A stretch of 64,000 nucleotides of DNA, from contig CP136068.1 of NCBI GenBank assembly GCA_032622095.1, positions 111,427,546 to 111,491,545 on the forward strand, given 5' to 3'. The notes under the pieces are model-generated. The model was given only the letters and a program-made list of their open reading frames with translations, made no database searches and was not told the origin of the DNA. The stretch is from Siphonodentalium dalli. Lineage: Eukaryota > Mollusca > Scaphopoda > Gadilida > Siphonodentaliidae. The translations under genes were made by a program, and so were the position numbers. Below are positions 11,218 to 23,994 of this stretch, piece after piece; the first letter of the stretch is position 1; each line of letters opens with the position of its first letter.

Positions 11218-12215
11218 TTGTTTATGCCACGATCTTGCGATGCGATGGATAAACACTTTTCCTTTCAAATTGTATGGAGAAAGTTTAATCCACTCTGCGA
11301 AGTTTAATCAACAGTAGGCACGTTTAATCAACAGGTGTTGATTAATGTAAAATTTAAACAGATGGCTTTATTCATATAGTAAGATAGGCGATCGTGGTAT
11401 AAATCACTTTAATCATACGATGCTCAGCGCGCGCCGAGAATAATAACACATATAACACATTGAATGATATTTATTATGGATATTGTTAGATTTCCAAGAC
11501 AGAAATATTGCGTGTATACTTCCATATATATTCGGAGAACAATACATCTGCTCTTTGCCTGTACATGTACAAGTATATCTAGCCTGACGCAGAAAAGGGA
11601 AAGTTATTAGACCTTCGCATTTTTGTACCAAGAACCAGTCTATTTAGCATTAGATATTGAGTGGGCGCAAATAACCAGACAGATGAGTCACAGCAGAAAT
11701 GCCAGACGACAGCTCATAATTATCACATTGACAATTCACTGAGCAAACATCTACATGTGCCTACTTCACACTACCTACCGGAACATATTAAGCGTTTCGT
11801 GATCTGCGTATTTATTGTTATTCAGGTTTTATTGTTTATGTAAACAAACATGCTCGACCAACAACCTAATTTCATGGTCATTTCAAAGTAGTGCTATATT
11901 TCGTATTCTTTTTGAAGAAATGGCTGACATCGTTATTTTCAATTTATTCGCATGAAATATTACTACATTTTATTTTATGAGGTTTCAACATGACCAAATT
12001 TAGGTGAATGCAGGGTTAAAGCCAGACATAATCAATTATTGTCCAATATTTTGTATAGAATCGGTACACTATATCTTATGTGACAACACCCCAAGTTTCA
12101 TGTCGTTCAAATCACTATTAATTAACATAATTGGCAACACAGTATGGTAGTGGTTTGTTGGTGTTCCGGTTTCCTCTTGCAAACAGTTCCGGTGGGCTGC
12201 TGTTGGCAGATATAA
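11218..12215. other. Unassigned stretch
   Basis: The word GTTTAATC recurs three or four times at 11284-11345, next to the hairpin that carries the same word. Frames of 60-72 codons here show no recognisable domain. Confidence 0.35.
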
Positions 12216-13000
12216 TGAGGCTTATATCTATATTTGCGAATGTCTGCCTGTCTGTCTCTCTGTCTGTGTTCTATAGAAATTTTCGGTGGACCATCTAGAT
12301 GGCACCAAAGGGGTCTAACCGGGGTAACTTTTTTTTACGAGAAAGATAAAGATGCGGGTTAGAATTTTCTGAAGTGACGCTGTTGACAGGGGAAGAAAAG
12401 GGGAGGGCAGCATTTTTTTGTCGTCGCCGATTTCCACAATACTTATACATAATCATCTTCATGATATGAGGAACCTAATGGCGTAGTTCAAATATGTCAA
12501 AGTGGCGCCGTTCAAGTCAGGGTGCACGGAAGGGGAGAGGGGACTAGATATTGATAACAATATTTTAGCAAATGAAAACACATTGTACTCCACGATACAA
12601 GGAATCTAATCGTGTGAATTAACGACGTGAAATTGGAAACGTTTGGACGACCGGGGGGGGGGGGGGACACAATTTGATAATAATTTGTTCATTCGCCGAA
12701 TACCACCAAACTTATACATCATCATTTTCATGATATGAGGAATCTAATGGTGTTGTTTTAGTAGGTGCCGTTTGGGTGAGATATGGGGGAGGGGCATTAA
12801 TTTTTTATAAAAAAAATGTTTAAGTCGCCGATTACCACCAAACTTATACACAATCATCTCTATGATATCAGGAGTCCAATTGTGTGGTTTAAATATGCCA
12901 AAAGTGGGACCGTTCGAGTCAATTGTGCATGCTGGCTGAGAGGGACACCAAAATTGATAAAAGTGTTTCAGCGTCGATTTCTACCACTAATATACTAAAA
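12216..13000 (+). repeat. Family H degenerate tandem repeat, copy 1
   Basis: It opens with a TCTG-rich run (12240-12265). At least three diverged units of roughly 130-145 bp follow, each with a phrase close to GCCGATTTCCACCA, then ACTTATACATAATCATC, then ATGATATGAGGAATCTAATG (starting near 12425, 12695 and 12823). A G tract sits in most units. The same composite recurs at 13460 and 20226. It is non-coding, and its origin is unknown. Confidence 0.7.
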
Positions 13001-13459
13001 ACTTGCAGTCGTTTTCCAGCTATGAGTACCGTAACAATGTGTAAAATTGAAAACAACATATTTATTTTTTAAATATAAATTCATGTAAGCTGGGACAACG
13101 TTTTACATTTCAAAATTATCTATGTTTTATGGTTATTATGATGTGTTGGGTCAGTGTTGCCATTTTGAAAACCTTATTGCGAATTAGAGCTCATTCTTTT
13201 TAAATGTCCGGCCATATTGGAAGAAATTTCAACTCTGTTCTGTTAGGATATCCTTAAGTGTTGTACAATACAATTTCTCACCAAAACTTTTCTTATGGAG
13301 TTCTCCCGAATCGAGATCTACTTTCTTCTATGTAAATTATCCGACAAAGATGTATGTACGTGCGCACAACATCTGATTTGTTTTGATAAGTAAGTGCCTG
13401 CTACCAGTATAGCGCTATTTACTACACATATCTTATACATGCATCTTATACTTATATTC

Positions 13460-14420
13460 TTATCTATATCTATATTTGCTAATGTCTGTCTGTCATAGAT
13501 GGCACCAAAGGGGTCTATCGTGGGTAACTTTTACGAGGAAGATAATGGTGCGGGTTAGAATTTTCAAAAGTGACGCTGTTGTTGTCATGGGCAGAAAGGG
13601 GGGAGGGGCAGCAAAACTTATACATAATTATCTACATGATGTGAGGAATCCAATGGTGTGGTTTAAATATGTCAAACGTGGCACCGTTCGAGTCAAATGT
13701 GTTTAGTGCCGATTTCCACCAAACTGATACGCATATATATTCTTCTCCATGATACAAGGAATCTAATCGTGTGATATAAAGATACCAAATTGGTGCTTGG
13801 TGAGAGGTGGGGGGGGGGGCAATAAATCTGATAATAAATTGTTTAGTCGCCGATTACCACCAACAGATTCATAATCATCTCCATGGAACCAGGAGTCTAA
13901 TGGCGTGGCTTAGAGGCACGGGCGGCGTTCGTTGCAGAAATATTTATATTTGTTCAAATCGCCATCAACAGAAGGAACACCAAAATATATACAGTTCCGC
14001 TCATATGCCAAACATAATCAGCGCGTAAACAGTATATTGTCGTCAAGACGTACGATGGTGTACGTAAACAAGAGCCTGCTCGTGTTACAGAAGTTGTGTT
14101 TCTGTTTACATAACACAGCGCAATTATATTGGTTAATCACACAAAATTAATATAAACGCTCTTTATTTTTTCCATATAAAAAAACAGTAACAAATAACGC
14201 TCTTTATGTTTACCATATCCGGATCTAAACAAAAGCCAGATAACGTAGCGTTATTGCTTTTGTTTACAAAACAAAGGGGAACAAATTGACAATAACACAC
14301 TGTTTATGCCATATTTCTGAACAAATGCATGAACAAATATTTTTAGCGCCGATTTCCACCAAAATTCTTCTCCGTGATACGAGAAATCAAATCGTGTGAG
14401 TTAAAGTCTCACAATGAGAC
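13460..14420 (+). repeat. Family H degenerate tandem repeat, copy 2
   Basis: The same ordered phrases as at 12216 appear, including GGCACCAAAGGGGTCTA and CGCCGATTTCCACC. The array is split by a family F repeat at 13914-14322 and resumes with AGCGCCGATTTCCACCA near 14346. Confidence 0.65.
13914..14322 (+). repeat. Dispersed repeat, family F, copy 1
   Basis: About 410 bp are closely matched by 61624-62033, from GGCACGGGCGGCGTTCGTTG to CATATTTCTGA. Both copies contain two versions of ACGCTCTTTAT about 40 bp apart and the word CATATCCGGATCTAAACA. This copy interrupts the family H array, so it is the younger insertion. No coding capacity or clear terminal inverted repeats were seen. Confidence 0.8.
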
Positions 14421-17037
14421 TTTTTCCGCAACAATAATTTTTTTTCCGAGTTATCCCCCTGCATAGCTTTTTTATATTATAATAGGTTGGCGATTATTGC
14501 AATACGATAGAGGAACACTCCGACTTTCGTACTCAGATTCATACATTTTTGTACCTCGCTTGCCTGAACGAAATATGACGGGGAAATGGCTAATTTGGAT
14601 TTAGTTGTCGTTCTAGATATGTTTATTGTGCCTTTTATCATTCCTTTTCATGAAAACAAATTAAAAACAAGTCGAATATGTTATGATAATGTTTAAACAT
14701 TCTTGTACATGAAATTGGGGATAAATTGTTCCCAGAGTTAGAGTACGTTATTTCACACTTCCGGTGTGGAATTTCCGAATTTTTATGTGTTAAAAATAAA
14801 TAGTTTTTTCATCTGTCATATCTGCTTGTTTCGTTCATTATTCGCAGAAAATGTGTATCTCATTCTTTCGTGTACACAACGGATTAGATATAGACTGTTT
14901 TAACCCGCTGGATGTTAGAAATACCGCTTAATTATCAGAAAATATCATGTGAAGTGACGGGACCAATCCGAATATCGCACACTGGACTTGGTGAAGTTGG
15001 TCAACATGACCGCTTTCGCAGATTGCTGCTTCCAGCGTAGAAGGATGCGCACTACGTTCATGACTGAACTAACACTGGACTGGTCACAGACACTGTGTGT
15101 GAGTCACTGAGTGTGGCAGGTCAGACTATGCCGTATTCAGCTGTTATTATCATGGACATTGATTGACTCGAATAAGTGAATACAGAATAGCACTGATTGA
15201 CCCCAATGGAAGAATGCAAACAATGTGAATGTAATGATTATTGCAAAATATGATGATTATAGTTCTATTCTGGACTCCTCATCCCTTCAATGCTGAAATG
15301 CAGTCAACGCTGATGCCGTAAAAGGTCATTGAATGTTCATTCAGATTCTATCATTCTGAATAGTACATTAGACTGATTAGAAGTACAGTAGCTACATGTG
15401 TGTGAACTTGTGAAGGGTAGAACATGATATGGAGAATCAGAATGGCAATGGCACCACTCACCATGAGTGTCAGTGAATCGAGTGAGGATGTTTACCAAAC
15501 ATGTCATGGAAACATGCAGACATGGACAATGCTGTGAAATGGATTATAATTCATCAGTACACCCGGATCATGATAATAAGTTACCGGTACATACTAGTAA
15601 CATTCCGCCTTTGATCATTAGATCAAGACTAAACCAGACTTGGATAATGACTAATGGACAAAGACAGTTACATGTTACACATGCAGCTGCACATGGTTTT
15701 GATTCATTAAAATTATTTTGTAAAAATCATGAACTTATGTTATCAAAATCAATGACTAACAGTGATCACCAAAGTCACTTACTGGTACATTGGTTATGCC
15801 AAACAACAGGTCTGATACAACTTGAATTCCATTGTACCGGTACATGTACCATATATATTCAACTATTATGAAGTGGTGACAATATCTCATATACGGTACC
15901 TACTACATGTAGTACAGTATATATATCGGTGCTGGCATTTTTGATTATTTAACTGATTTACTTGTACTAGTAGTTAGAATTTTGAAATCATCTTGGTGAG
16001 AAGTTATTAAAATGTCATTCAAATGGCATACATGCACATATGTACTTCTGCCATTATGAAATAAACAGGTCTCCTGCAATAAGCTGTAGAATTCTTTTTA
16101 TATTGGAATCTGATGCCTTCTCATTTTCTCTTTTAAAATTATAGTGTTATATACATGTACACTTTAATGTGGTTGTGCATTACGAAGTGAGATGATTCCA
16201 TGAAGTTTTAGTAAAAACAGAGAAAACCTGGAGTTTACGTATATACCGTACCAGTATACATTGTGTATGGTAGTACAATTAAGCTATAATACATGTAGTT
16301 GAATATCACTATGATAGTTGAATTCAAGAAGAGCCAGACTTGATAATGACTTACTCATATTAGCATCTACATGTACTAGTAACGGTACTCTCATGTGCAA
16401 TAATAGTGTCAATAATATGATAGTGTCAACACTGTTATTATATTTGGAGAACACTTCCCGTGATCAGATCACTAAGAGACATAGAGTGAAATTGCTGTGG
16501 TTACTATTATTAATTTTAGCTAAAAAATCCCACCATCACTATTATTAGTTTGTCTCTATTATTAGGCAACTTAGAGGATGTTGTCTGAATGAACTATCAA
16601 CAAATTAAAAAGGTAATAAACAGGCCAGACACCTACCGGTACAGTATGGTCGGTTCAAGTACTGCTAGTGTTATTGTACCAGTACTGTTTATATTCAGTA
16701 CTAGGAAAATTTAATGAAAGTTATGCAACGAATGATTGTGTAGGCCTACTGATGTTAAAAGGAGTATAAATCTAAAATGACCTTGCCACTTTAACAAACA
16801 CATCGCTATTGATATAATACTCAATAATGAGTTTGTTAAAGTGGTGCGCTCGTTTTAAATTAATATGGAGAATATAGCAATTCATGTGGGTCCAATATGT
16901 GTACATATACATGTATACCGGTACACGCAGAGCTGATTGATTTAAAATTATGGCTTTCATTATATCGTAGACAAGGTGCGGGATGTTTCTTTCATTTTCA
17001 GATGCTGTTAAAATTATTCATCAGGTTCACTGATTGT
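14421..17037. other. Unassigned stretch of 2.6 kb
   Basis: ACATGTA and GGTAC words are frequent from about 15840 to 16940. Open frames of 134 codons (15467-15871, plus) and 76 codons (16318-16548, plus) have no recognisable domain. I cannot support a gene here, although a host exon or non-coding RNA could be hidden. Confidence 0.35.
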
Positions 17038-17078
17038 AGCTGGGACTAATACATGTATAACATATATTAGTCCCAGAT
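17038..17078. repeat. Short hairpin, AGCTGGGACTAAT type
   Basis: AGCTGGGACTAATA is answered by ATATTAGTCCCAG across a few bases. A near copy lies at 18247-18285. Confidence 0.65.
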
Positions 17079-17116
17079 TGTAGTGGGGTTGAGATATGGT
17101 TGCTGTTAGATATTAA

Positions 17117-17551
17117 AGGTACTCAATCCGAATTAACGGTCGCAAATTACTATTTCCTTGACTTCGGGGGTAAAAAATATTTGATTCGAGTCGAGGAACC
17201 CACCCACCACGGCTCAGAGTGATCAGATATCGATGTTATAAATCTATTATTTTAATTATAGTGGCCCAATAGACAGTCAACGAGAAGAATTTCATTGACC
17301 AAATTGCGGGCAAAGATGGATATTAAACTCTAAAATCAAGTGGCTTTTTGTGTCAGATATTTGACAAACCGGTAAAATTTCGTTGAACAAAATGGTGATA
17401 AATAACAGGTTTTGTGCAATTTTATACTATAGTTGATGGTGTTTTTCATTATTTTTGGGCAATTATTAGATTCTGAAACTGAAGCGTCATTTCAAAAAAT
17501 GTTGTTGTTGGAATGTGATTATATGGGGACCCTCTGATCGGATTAAGTACC
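17117..17551 (+). mobile_element. Family D TTAA-flanked MITE, copy with decayed right end
   Basis: TTAA (17113-17116) is followed by AGGTACTCAATCCGAATTAA. The interior holds TTGATTCGAGTCGAGGAACC, GATCAGATATCGAT and AATCAAGTGGCTTTTT. The right end still reads CGGATTAAGTAC but has lost the exact terminus and the flanking TTAA. Confidence 0.85.
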
Positions 17552-17854
17552 GGTACGTGTAAGAGATTTTATGGTATCTGGAACATTTCATATTTAGTTT
17601 CATGTAGCATGGAATTCGGAAATATTATATGTCGCCTTGAGGCAAAAATTTATATTACCATATTTATGGTAGTGATCGCCTACATGTATTGACCAAAATG
17701 GACAGGATTACATTTTTCTCTTGTCGTGTCTATTTCATTCCTAACTTAGAAGTATGTCGATCTGGTAAATAATTGACTGGAGAGAATGCTTACACGTATA
17801 GCATTTATGTCTTGGCCACTAACTGAGAGCTGTGATAATAATAGTAAGTTATCG

Positions 17855-18190
17855 TTGGAGACCCCCCCCCCCCACAATGGAGATCTCTAGTCGCATCCAT
17901 GTAGCCAATGTGTTCTTATACCTTATAATCGGGGAGGTGGCTACATGTAGATGGTCCCCATTGGTGGGTGGTTGGGAAACTTGGGTTTGTCCACCTTGAC
18001 ATTTCCAAATGTACGTACCTTGAACCAGACCAAATGAAATGTCCAACCTGACACCCTCTAAACCTAAATTGTTCAACCGATAGCCATTCCGACCAAACTT
18101 TGGACCAAAAGTAGAAGAATATACTGCTGTTGGTCTAAAAACAACACATTCCCCCCACTAAATACTGGTTGGAAAATCAAACAATCAATA
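17855..18190. mobile_element. Fragment of hAT family G
   Basis: A C tract followed by sequence resembling the family G interior, with GACCAAACTTTGGACCAAAA, AACAACACATTCCCCCC and GGTTGGAAAATCAAAC, matches part of the complete copies at 4938 and 60046. Neither terminus is present. Confidence 0.6.
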
Positions 18191-18246
18191 ATATATATTG
18201 TTTGTATCTCAGGATGTCTGCTGTTCACATTTCTAGCTACATGTAG

Positions 18247-18285
18247 CTGGGACTAATATTATATACTATATGAGTCCCAGTCTCT
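18247..18285. repeat. Short hairpin, AGCTGGGACTAAT type, second copy
   Basis: AGCTGGGACTAATAT and ATGAGTCCCAG pair across about 13 bases, as in the copy at 17038. The two hairpins bracket 1.2 kb, but the sequence between them belongs to unrelated repeats. Confidence 0.6.
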
Positions 18286-18329
18286 ATATAGTAAGCTATT
18301 ATATGTTTTGGGTTGGGAGGTAGGCCCAC

Positions 18330-18590
18330 CACCCGGGGGTGATACGTGGTGGCTCGGAGTGTTTTTAGGTGGTATTTAGGGCGGGCCACCCACACATTCC
18401 GTCAAATCGGTCGAAATCCTTACCATTCTCGAAAATGGTCCATACCCAATTTTCACCACTCGGGGTGGTGCCACTGGGGGGGGGGGGTGATGGGTGGAGG
18501 TCGGAGTGTTTCTATGTGGTATTCGGGGCGGGCCACACACCCATGCCGTCAAGTCAGCCGAAAGCGACATTTTTGAAAATAAGGAATATA
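18330..18590 (+). repeat. Two-unit GC-rich tandem repeat
   Basis: TCGGAGTGTTT, GTGGTATT and GGGCGGGCCAC, followed by CCGTCAA, recur about 145 bp apart (from about 18353 and 18499). A G tract separates the units. It is non-coding. Confidence 0.7.
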
Positions 18591-18604
18591 TAGGGAAGGG
18601 AATA

Positions 18605-19521
18605 AGTTTGCGGTTTTAGTAAACGCCTGATAAAAGTCGTTCTATTGGGAATTTTTACACCAAATTTTCAGAGAATATAGAGTAAACACAGTACTATCGG
18701 AATATCGCAAAGGAGTTCTGTGCATTTGGGATTGATTAACCCTCAGACTGCCGAAGCTGCCGTCAATAAATTCGTTTTTTCGTGTTCGACGAAAATGAAA
18801 CTTGTCTGTTTAAAGGTCCAATTTTCGTGTCGAATGGTGATATAATCTCCAGTTGTCAAGTTCATGGATAAATTACATCACACTTACTCGGCTTATGTCC
18901 GCGGCCATAAACCTGTGTTTTTATAACAATTTATTTGAGACAAACTGTTGAGCGCATACGTTGCGCAGTCGGCGCTTATCAGTTGAAGTTAATAATCACG
19001 AAGCCTGTGTAACAAATGTTCAAATACAGTAGAAAAAAATACGTAAAATAAATAGCGTGACCAATGAGCATTCACAAAACAATATACATCAGTTTTGAAA
19101 ACGAGTAAAAACGATTGTAAATGAAAACGCTCTTTATCGTGTAGCGGCGCTTTTGCGCAAGAAGGTTTTTAATGGACGCAATCATTGGATATTGTTCTAG
19201 GCAAAAAAAAAAAAAAATACAAAATGTGTTCAAACTTCCTCTTTTGAAAGTTGAAGTAAAACATCACGGGTGTTGTTGCAGCCAAATTCACCATTCGACA
19301 CGAAATGGGACCTTTAAACAGACAAGTTTCATTTTCGTCGAACACGAAAAAGCGAATTTATTGACGACAGCTTCGGCAGTCTGAGGGTTAATCAATCCCA
19401 AATGCACAGAACTCCTTTACGATATTCCGATAGTACTGTGTTTACTCTATATTCTCTGAAAATTTGGTGTAAAAATTCCCAATAGAAATACTTTTATCAG
19501 GCGTTTACTAAAACCGCAAAG
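18605..19521. mobile_element. Long-arm foldback element
   Basis: The arms of roughly 230 bp run from GTTTGCGGTTTTAGTAAAC inward and are nearly perfect inverted copies, including CAGAGAATATAGAGTAAACA and TGTGCATTTGGGATTGA. The outer parts (18605-18735 and 19392-19521) appear to be an older palindrome. The inner parts belong to a TTAA-flanked element inserted at its centre. No coding sequence was seen. Confidence 0.85.
18740..19387. mobile_element. TTAA-flanked (piggyBac-like) MITE at a palindrome centre
   Basis: The ends read CCCTCAGACTGCCGAAGC and its complement, flanked by TTAA at 18736-18739 and 19388-19391. CCC termini and TTAA duplications are the piggyBac signature, although Kolobok elements also use TTAA. 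Inverted arms extend about 97 bp, to CCATTCGACACGAAA. The core of about 450 bp is non-coding and contains AAAACGCTCTTTAT near 19124. Confidence 0.75.
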
Positions 19522-20225
19522 TATTGAGAAATTATAGTGCAATTTTCTAAATTTTCGCATTATTTCATCGCATAAAATCATTTAAAATACGACAAGCAAC
19601 TGGAAATGTTTTTGAACATTCTAGAAGGGGTACATGTCCCTGATATATGTTTAAAATTTATCGCGTAAACTATGACAGATACCAAAGTTATAATTAGTTT
19701 TATAGACCCACCCTAAATGCCCCATAGTAAATGCATGCGACCGTAAAGCACGTGGCTTTATTTGGATACTTTCTGGCCCACAATGCAACAGTCAAAATGG
19801 TTATCTGTAAAATGGTCTATAGGTAAAATAAAGTCCATCCTGATTACGATACGCGGCAAACTAACTTCATTTATATTATTCGATTAATACAAGCCGTTAC
19901 TCTTTTCATCATTACTATCAATAAACACGAATTATGCATGCACGTAAGAAACAGGTCTGTTGTGACAAACGCATGGCCAAATAGCCTGTCTTAGAAAAGC
20001 CGACGAAATTACTAACAGATGTACATCGTTTAGGAATTTCGTCTGCTTTCCAAAGAGACATACACAGCGTACTCCGGTATCAGGCTATAGGAGGCCATGC
20101 AGTTAGCTCGTACTGTGAGAAGCACACTCGATTAATTATCTTCATCCGGGCACTCTGAACCAACGGGGCCCGCTTCTTCGTTATGTCGCAATAATCAAAG
20201 TGCCCCTTTAAAGACGCCACAGTTT
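19522..20225. other. Unassigned stretch
   Basis: No gene, repeat family or inverted repeat was recognised. Confidence 0.35.
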
Positions 20226-21080
20226 GTATACCTATATTTGCGAGTGTGTCTGTCCGTCTGCGTTCTATATAACTTAATTGGGGACCATACAGCTGGCATA
20301 AAAGGGGTCTAACAGAGAAACTTGTTTACCAGGAAGATAATTGTGCGGATTAAAATGTTCTAGCTAATATGACGTTGTTAATGTCAGGGGTAGCAAAGGG
20401 GGGGGGGGGGGTGGCAGCAAATATGATGAAATATGTTTGTCGCCGATTTCCACCATACTTATACATGATAATCATCTCAATGATATGGGGCCGTTCGAAT
20501 CAGTGGTACACGGAAGGGAAGTGGCAATAACAATGATAGCAAAAACTATTCTTAGCGCAGATTTCCACCAAATTGATACATATTCTTCTCTATAATACGA
20601 GGAATATAACCGTTTTATTTTAAAGATGCCAAATTGATGCCGTTTGGTGGAGAGATGGAGGTGGTGTCACTGTTTGATAACCAATTTTTTGGCGATTACC
20701 ACCAAACTTAATATACATAATCATCTCCATGAATCAGGAGTCTAGTGAACGTGGTTTAAATATATCAAACGAGGCGCCACTCGAGTCACGAATGGATAGG
20801 GGAGGGGCACACAAGCTGATACAAATATGCTTAACACTAATTTACCAAACCCATATACGTTAGTCTCCAATGATACGAGGAATCAAATCATACGGAATAA
20901 AGAGGCCACACTTTGTGCGGTTTTGGGTCAGGGAATCCCGGATGGAGAGGGGAGAGGCATTAATATTGATAGGAATGTTTTAGTCGCCGAAATTAACAAA
21001 AGTTATAGATAGTCTTCTCCATAATTCGTTCGATGTAATTTTGGCGTTAAAATTTCACAATCTCCACAAATGGTCACTTG
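20226..21080 (+). repeat. Family H degenerate tandem repeat, copy 3
   Basis: It has the same order as at 12216: a TCTG run, AAAGGGGTCTAAC, a G tract (near 20398-20410), CGCCGATTTCCACCA, then repeated units with ATAATCATCTCCATGA. The units are strongly diverged. Confidence 0.65.
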
Positions 21081-22285
21081 AACCGTGATATCTTGTCATA
21101 CGTATATGGGGATGGGAATCAGGGCATTCATATAGTGAGTTATATAGCAAAACGGATACATAGAAGAACGCATTAGAAATATATTTATCATTCTGTTTAA
21201 GAGATACATATATTCTTAAAAAACGAGGGACCTTGAGTCGTCAGAGAATGGCATGTTAGAATGGCCCAATTATGATCACACAATTCAGTTTGTCCCATTC
21301 AGAACATTTTCCACACAAAAAAAAAGACAAGTGAGATGGAAATTTATAGAAAGCCTGTTCAAAAATAGCGATCACAGTGTGCAGTAAAATATAGTTTCTT
21401 CCGAGAAAAAGACAACTCAGTCAGTAGCATATGCATGACTTTTCAGGATCTTCCAATACTGGAATCTGAAAATGGTACATCTGCCCGATATAGAGGATTT
21501 CTTAAAAAAAAAATTAGTACATAGTCTAAGACAAACAACTTAAACTTTCGCTGTGTGTCGGGCACATGTAGCTGATATATAACAACATTTCTTTTAAACT
21601 GAGAATAACTACCCAGTATACAGCACCATGAACAGGGGAGCACCTGAACAGTTCTTTAAAACATCTGTATCTTCTCGCAGATACGATAAACCAGATGTCC
21701 TGAAAATATTAATCTAACCCAGTAATTGAGTTATACATATCTATGTATAACAAAATTGTCGTATTTTATTTTTGCGAACTAATGTGTTCATGATGTTCAT
21801 GTTTTGATCCCAATAAAAATAATAAAAAAACCCCAAAAACATACGTCAATTCGAACTATGTCAACTGTACAATTTAAAAAAAATGACAACGTCTGAAGTA
21901 CGCTCTCCCGGGTCTCCCCTCTTATTCTCTCTCTATCCCTCTTACTCGCTCCCTTCCTCTCTCTCCCTCTTAACTCCCTTTCCCACTCTATCCCTCTTAC
22001 TCGCTCGCGCGATCCTCATCCCCCATCGCCTCTCTCGACACTATACATATGTATCTCTCCGACATTATATGTTCAGTCCTATCTCCACTCTACAATTGGA
22101 GAGGGGCGCGCAGCAGAAGGGGGGGGGGGGGGCGTAAACGACGAAACACGTGTGTAATGAAGTGAAGCCGGAAATAATACAAATATGTTTTTGGAAATAA
22201 TTACTACAAAATGTTACCATCTACTTACCTTTCCAAGTATCATGCGAATGGGCAGTTGATATCCCCCCAGCCTCTTGTATTCGCT
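21081..22285. other. Unassigned stretch with pyrimidine-rich run
   Basis: A C/T-rich low-complexity run lies at 21900-22025 and a G tract at 22119-22131. No gene is recognised. An 84-codon frame over the pyrimidine run (21883-22137) reflects composition, not coding. Confidence 0.4.
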
Positions 22286-22660
22286 TACGTTAAAGACATA
22301 TTATGTACTTGTTCAGGTGCGTGAAACTGACAAGTTAGTATTCAGGTGCTATGTCAACTGGTGGAATGTACCATTCTACTAACATCACCGAAAATCTGAA
22401 GCAAATCGACCGTACCTCTCCATAGAAAACATTGTCAGAACTACGCTAAATTGTAAATATTTACTACTCGAATCGGGACGCTTCTATCGGCGATAAACTA
22501 ACGAAAACGATTTCGCCATCGGCAGTCACTGCATTTAATTAATATATAAGACCGACGGTGTGTGTTGTCAATTTGGATATAATATCTGTAAAAATAACTA
22601 CGTTGAACAATATTATTCTCCATTTATATTTGATCACACCACCGGAGTGTTTCATATCAC
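22286..22660 (+). repeat. Dispersed repeat, family E, copy 2
   Basis: It starts with TTAAAGACATATTATG and ends with CATATCACT before TTAA. The interior matches the copies at 10705, 42359 and 62966 phrase by phrase, including AAGTTAGTATTCAGGTGCTA. TTAA at both borders suggests a TTAA-targeting element, but the termini are not clearly inverted copies. Confidence 0.8.
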
Positions 22661-22667
22661 TTTAATT

Positions 22668-22905
22668 TCTTTCTCTATTGTCAGTGAATTCAGAATTAGG
22701 TGTGGAGTTACCATCTTCCAATTTCGATGACCATGAGAGAGACCCGTTAAATCGAACTACAATGTTATTAAAATGTCGTAAAACACGATCATATCCCGTT
22801 AGCTTGAAAGTTCGCGCGAAGACAACAAATGGACATTGTCTCGCATAATCTCGTGTCAACAAGAATTTATTAGACATACATGTTATTGTTTCCATATGCA
22901 TGGGG
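22668..22905. repeat. Dispersed repeat, family I, copy 1
   Basis: It shares GGTGTGGAGTTACC, ACAACAAATGGACA and CGTGTCAACAAGAATTTATT with 27012-27238. On the minus strand both copies keep an open frame of about 50 codons with a similar peptide (CPFVV, then KLTG). It is either a degraded coding fragment or chance. Confidence 0.6.
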
Positions 22906-22984
22906 TGTCACTCTCCCGTTTTCTGGTATGCGGTGACATTGAAGTGGTATGCAGGATCCATACCCATCTGTTACTCGGTACTCG

Positions 22985-23980
22985 GGATTCAATTCAATTT
23001 CAATTTATTATTGTAAACTCATCATCTAATTTGACATTCATGAGTACAATTGTCCTCATTTACAAATTAAAGAATAATATAAATACATATAAATTAGAGG
23101 GAATACACAGAAGAAAGTATTTATTAATATAAATATGAATATAATCGAGGGGTGCATGTACTCGTACATGTGGACGTTCAAATGCATGGATATAAATAAG
23201 TGTGTGATAATACTATGGTATAATTATTAGTGGTATATGCATGATGTATGTGGAACGATTCCCTGTACATATGTTGTATAATGGTGGGCAATTTTCATTG
23301 AGCCTCAGGAGTGGATCATTAGTGTTTGGGCCTTTTTTTGATATATTGATAGATTTTCTATGATCTTTCTGTTATTTGTATCGAAGAGGTCATGCAATTT
23401 AATTGTGTTCGATCGGTTGTGATAGTAGGCTTTCAAATATTTCGTTCCGAGGCCAGTTAACTGAGGGCAGTTCATAACAAGGTGGTATTCATCGCCGAGT
23501 TCCTCCATACAAAGAGTACATATTCGTTCTGAGTATGGGGTGTTTGTCCAACTGCCAGTTTCCACCGGAAGTCGGTGGTTTCTGGTTCTGAATCTCGGTA
23601 GTGGCAGGACGATATTGTTATCATCAAGAGATAGGTATCCTGGTCTGCCGAAGTTGGCTTTATGCATCTATAACGTGCGTATTTATTTGATTGTCAAATA
23701 GATGCTCGCCAGTTTGATATATATATGTCCATAGTTCTGGTTTTTATGGCATTGGCAAATATTTTTGTGCTACTAACAGCTTGGTTTCTCCACGTATATG
23801 ACATGCCCAGTTTATTCAGTTCAGTATTTACAAATTTAGATGGCCATTTTAACCGGTTTCCATACATGATTCAAAAACAAGGCTGGTGCGAAGCTTTTAT
23901 AGCATCAAAGTGTTCGAAATTTGATTATTTCTTATTCGTAATAATAAAGTGTGATGCAGTTCAGTCGCATATATCTTGAT
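22985..23980 (-). pseudogene. LINE (non-LTR retrotransposon) pol C-terminal relic
   Basis: The longest piece, 23305-23667, encodes 120 residues with the region downstream of reverse transcriptase in many LINEs: RTRNHRLPVETGSW, then a zinc-finger-like CTLCMEELGDEYHLVMNCP. Upstream on the minus strand (23980-23680) further LINE-like sequence (LNKLGMSYTW) is broken by stops and a frameshift. Downstream the relic ends in an AATAAATTGAAATTGAATTG tail at about 22985-23010, typical of a LINE 3' end. It is 5'-truncated and inactive. The clade cannot be fixed without the RT core. Confidence 0.8.
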
Positions 23981-23994
23981 GTGTTTAGAGATGC

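Noticed and set aside
15467-15871. 134-codon open frame, plus strand
   Set aside because: No domain recognised, and histidine/threonine-rich composition follows local DNA words. Noted only as an unassigned stretch.
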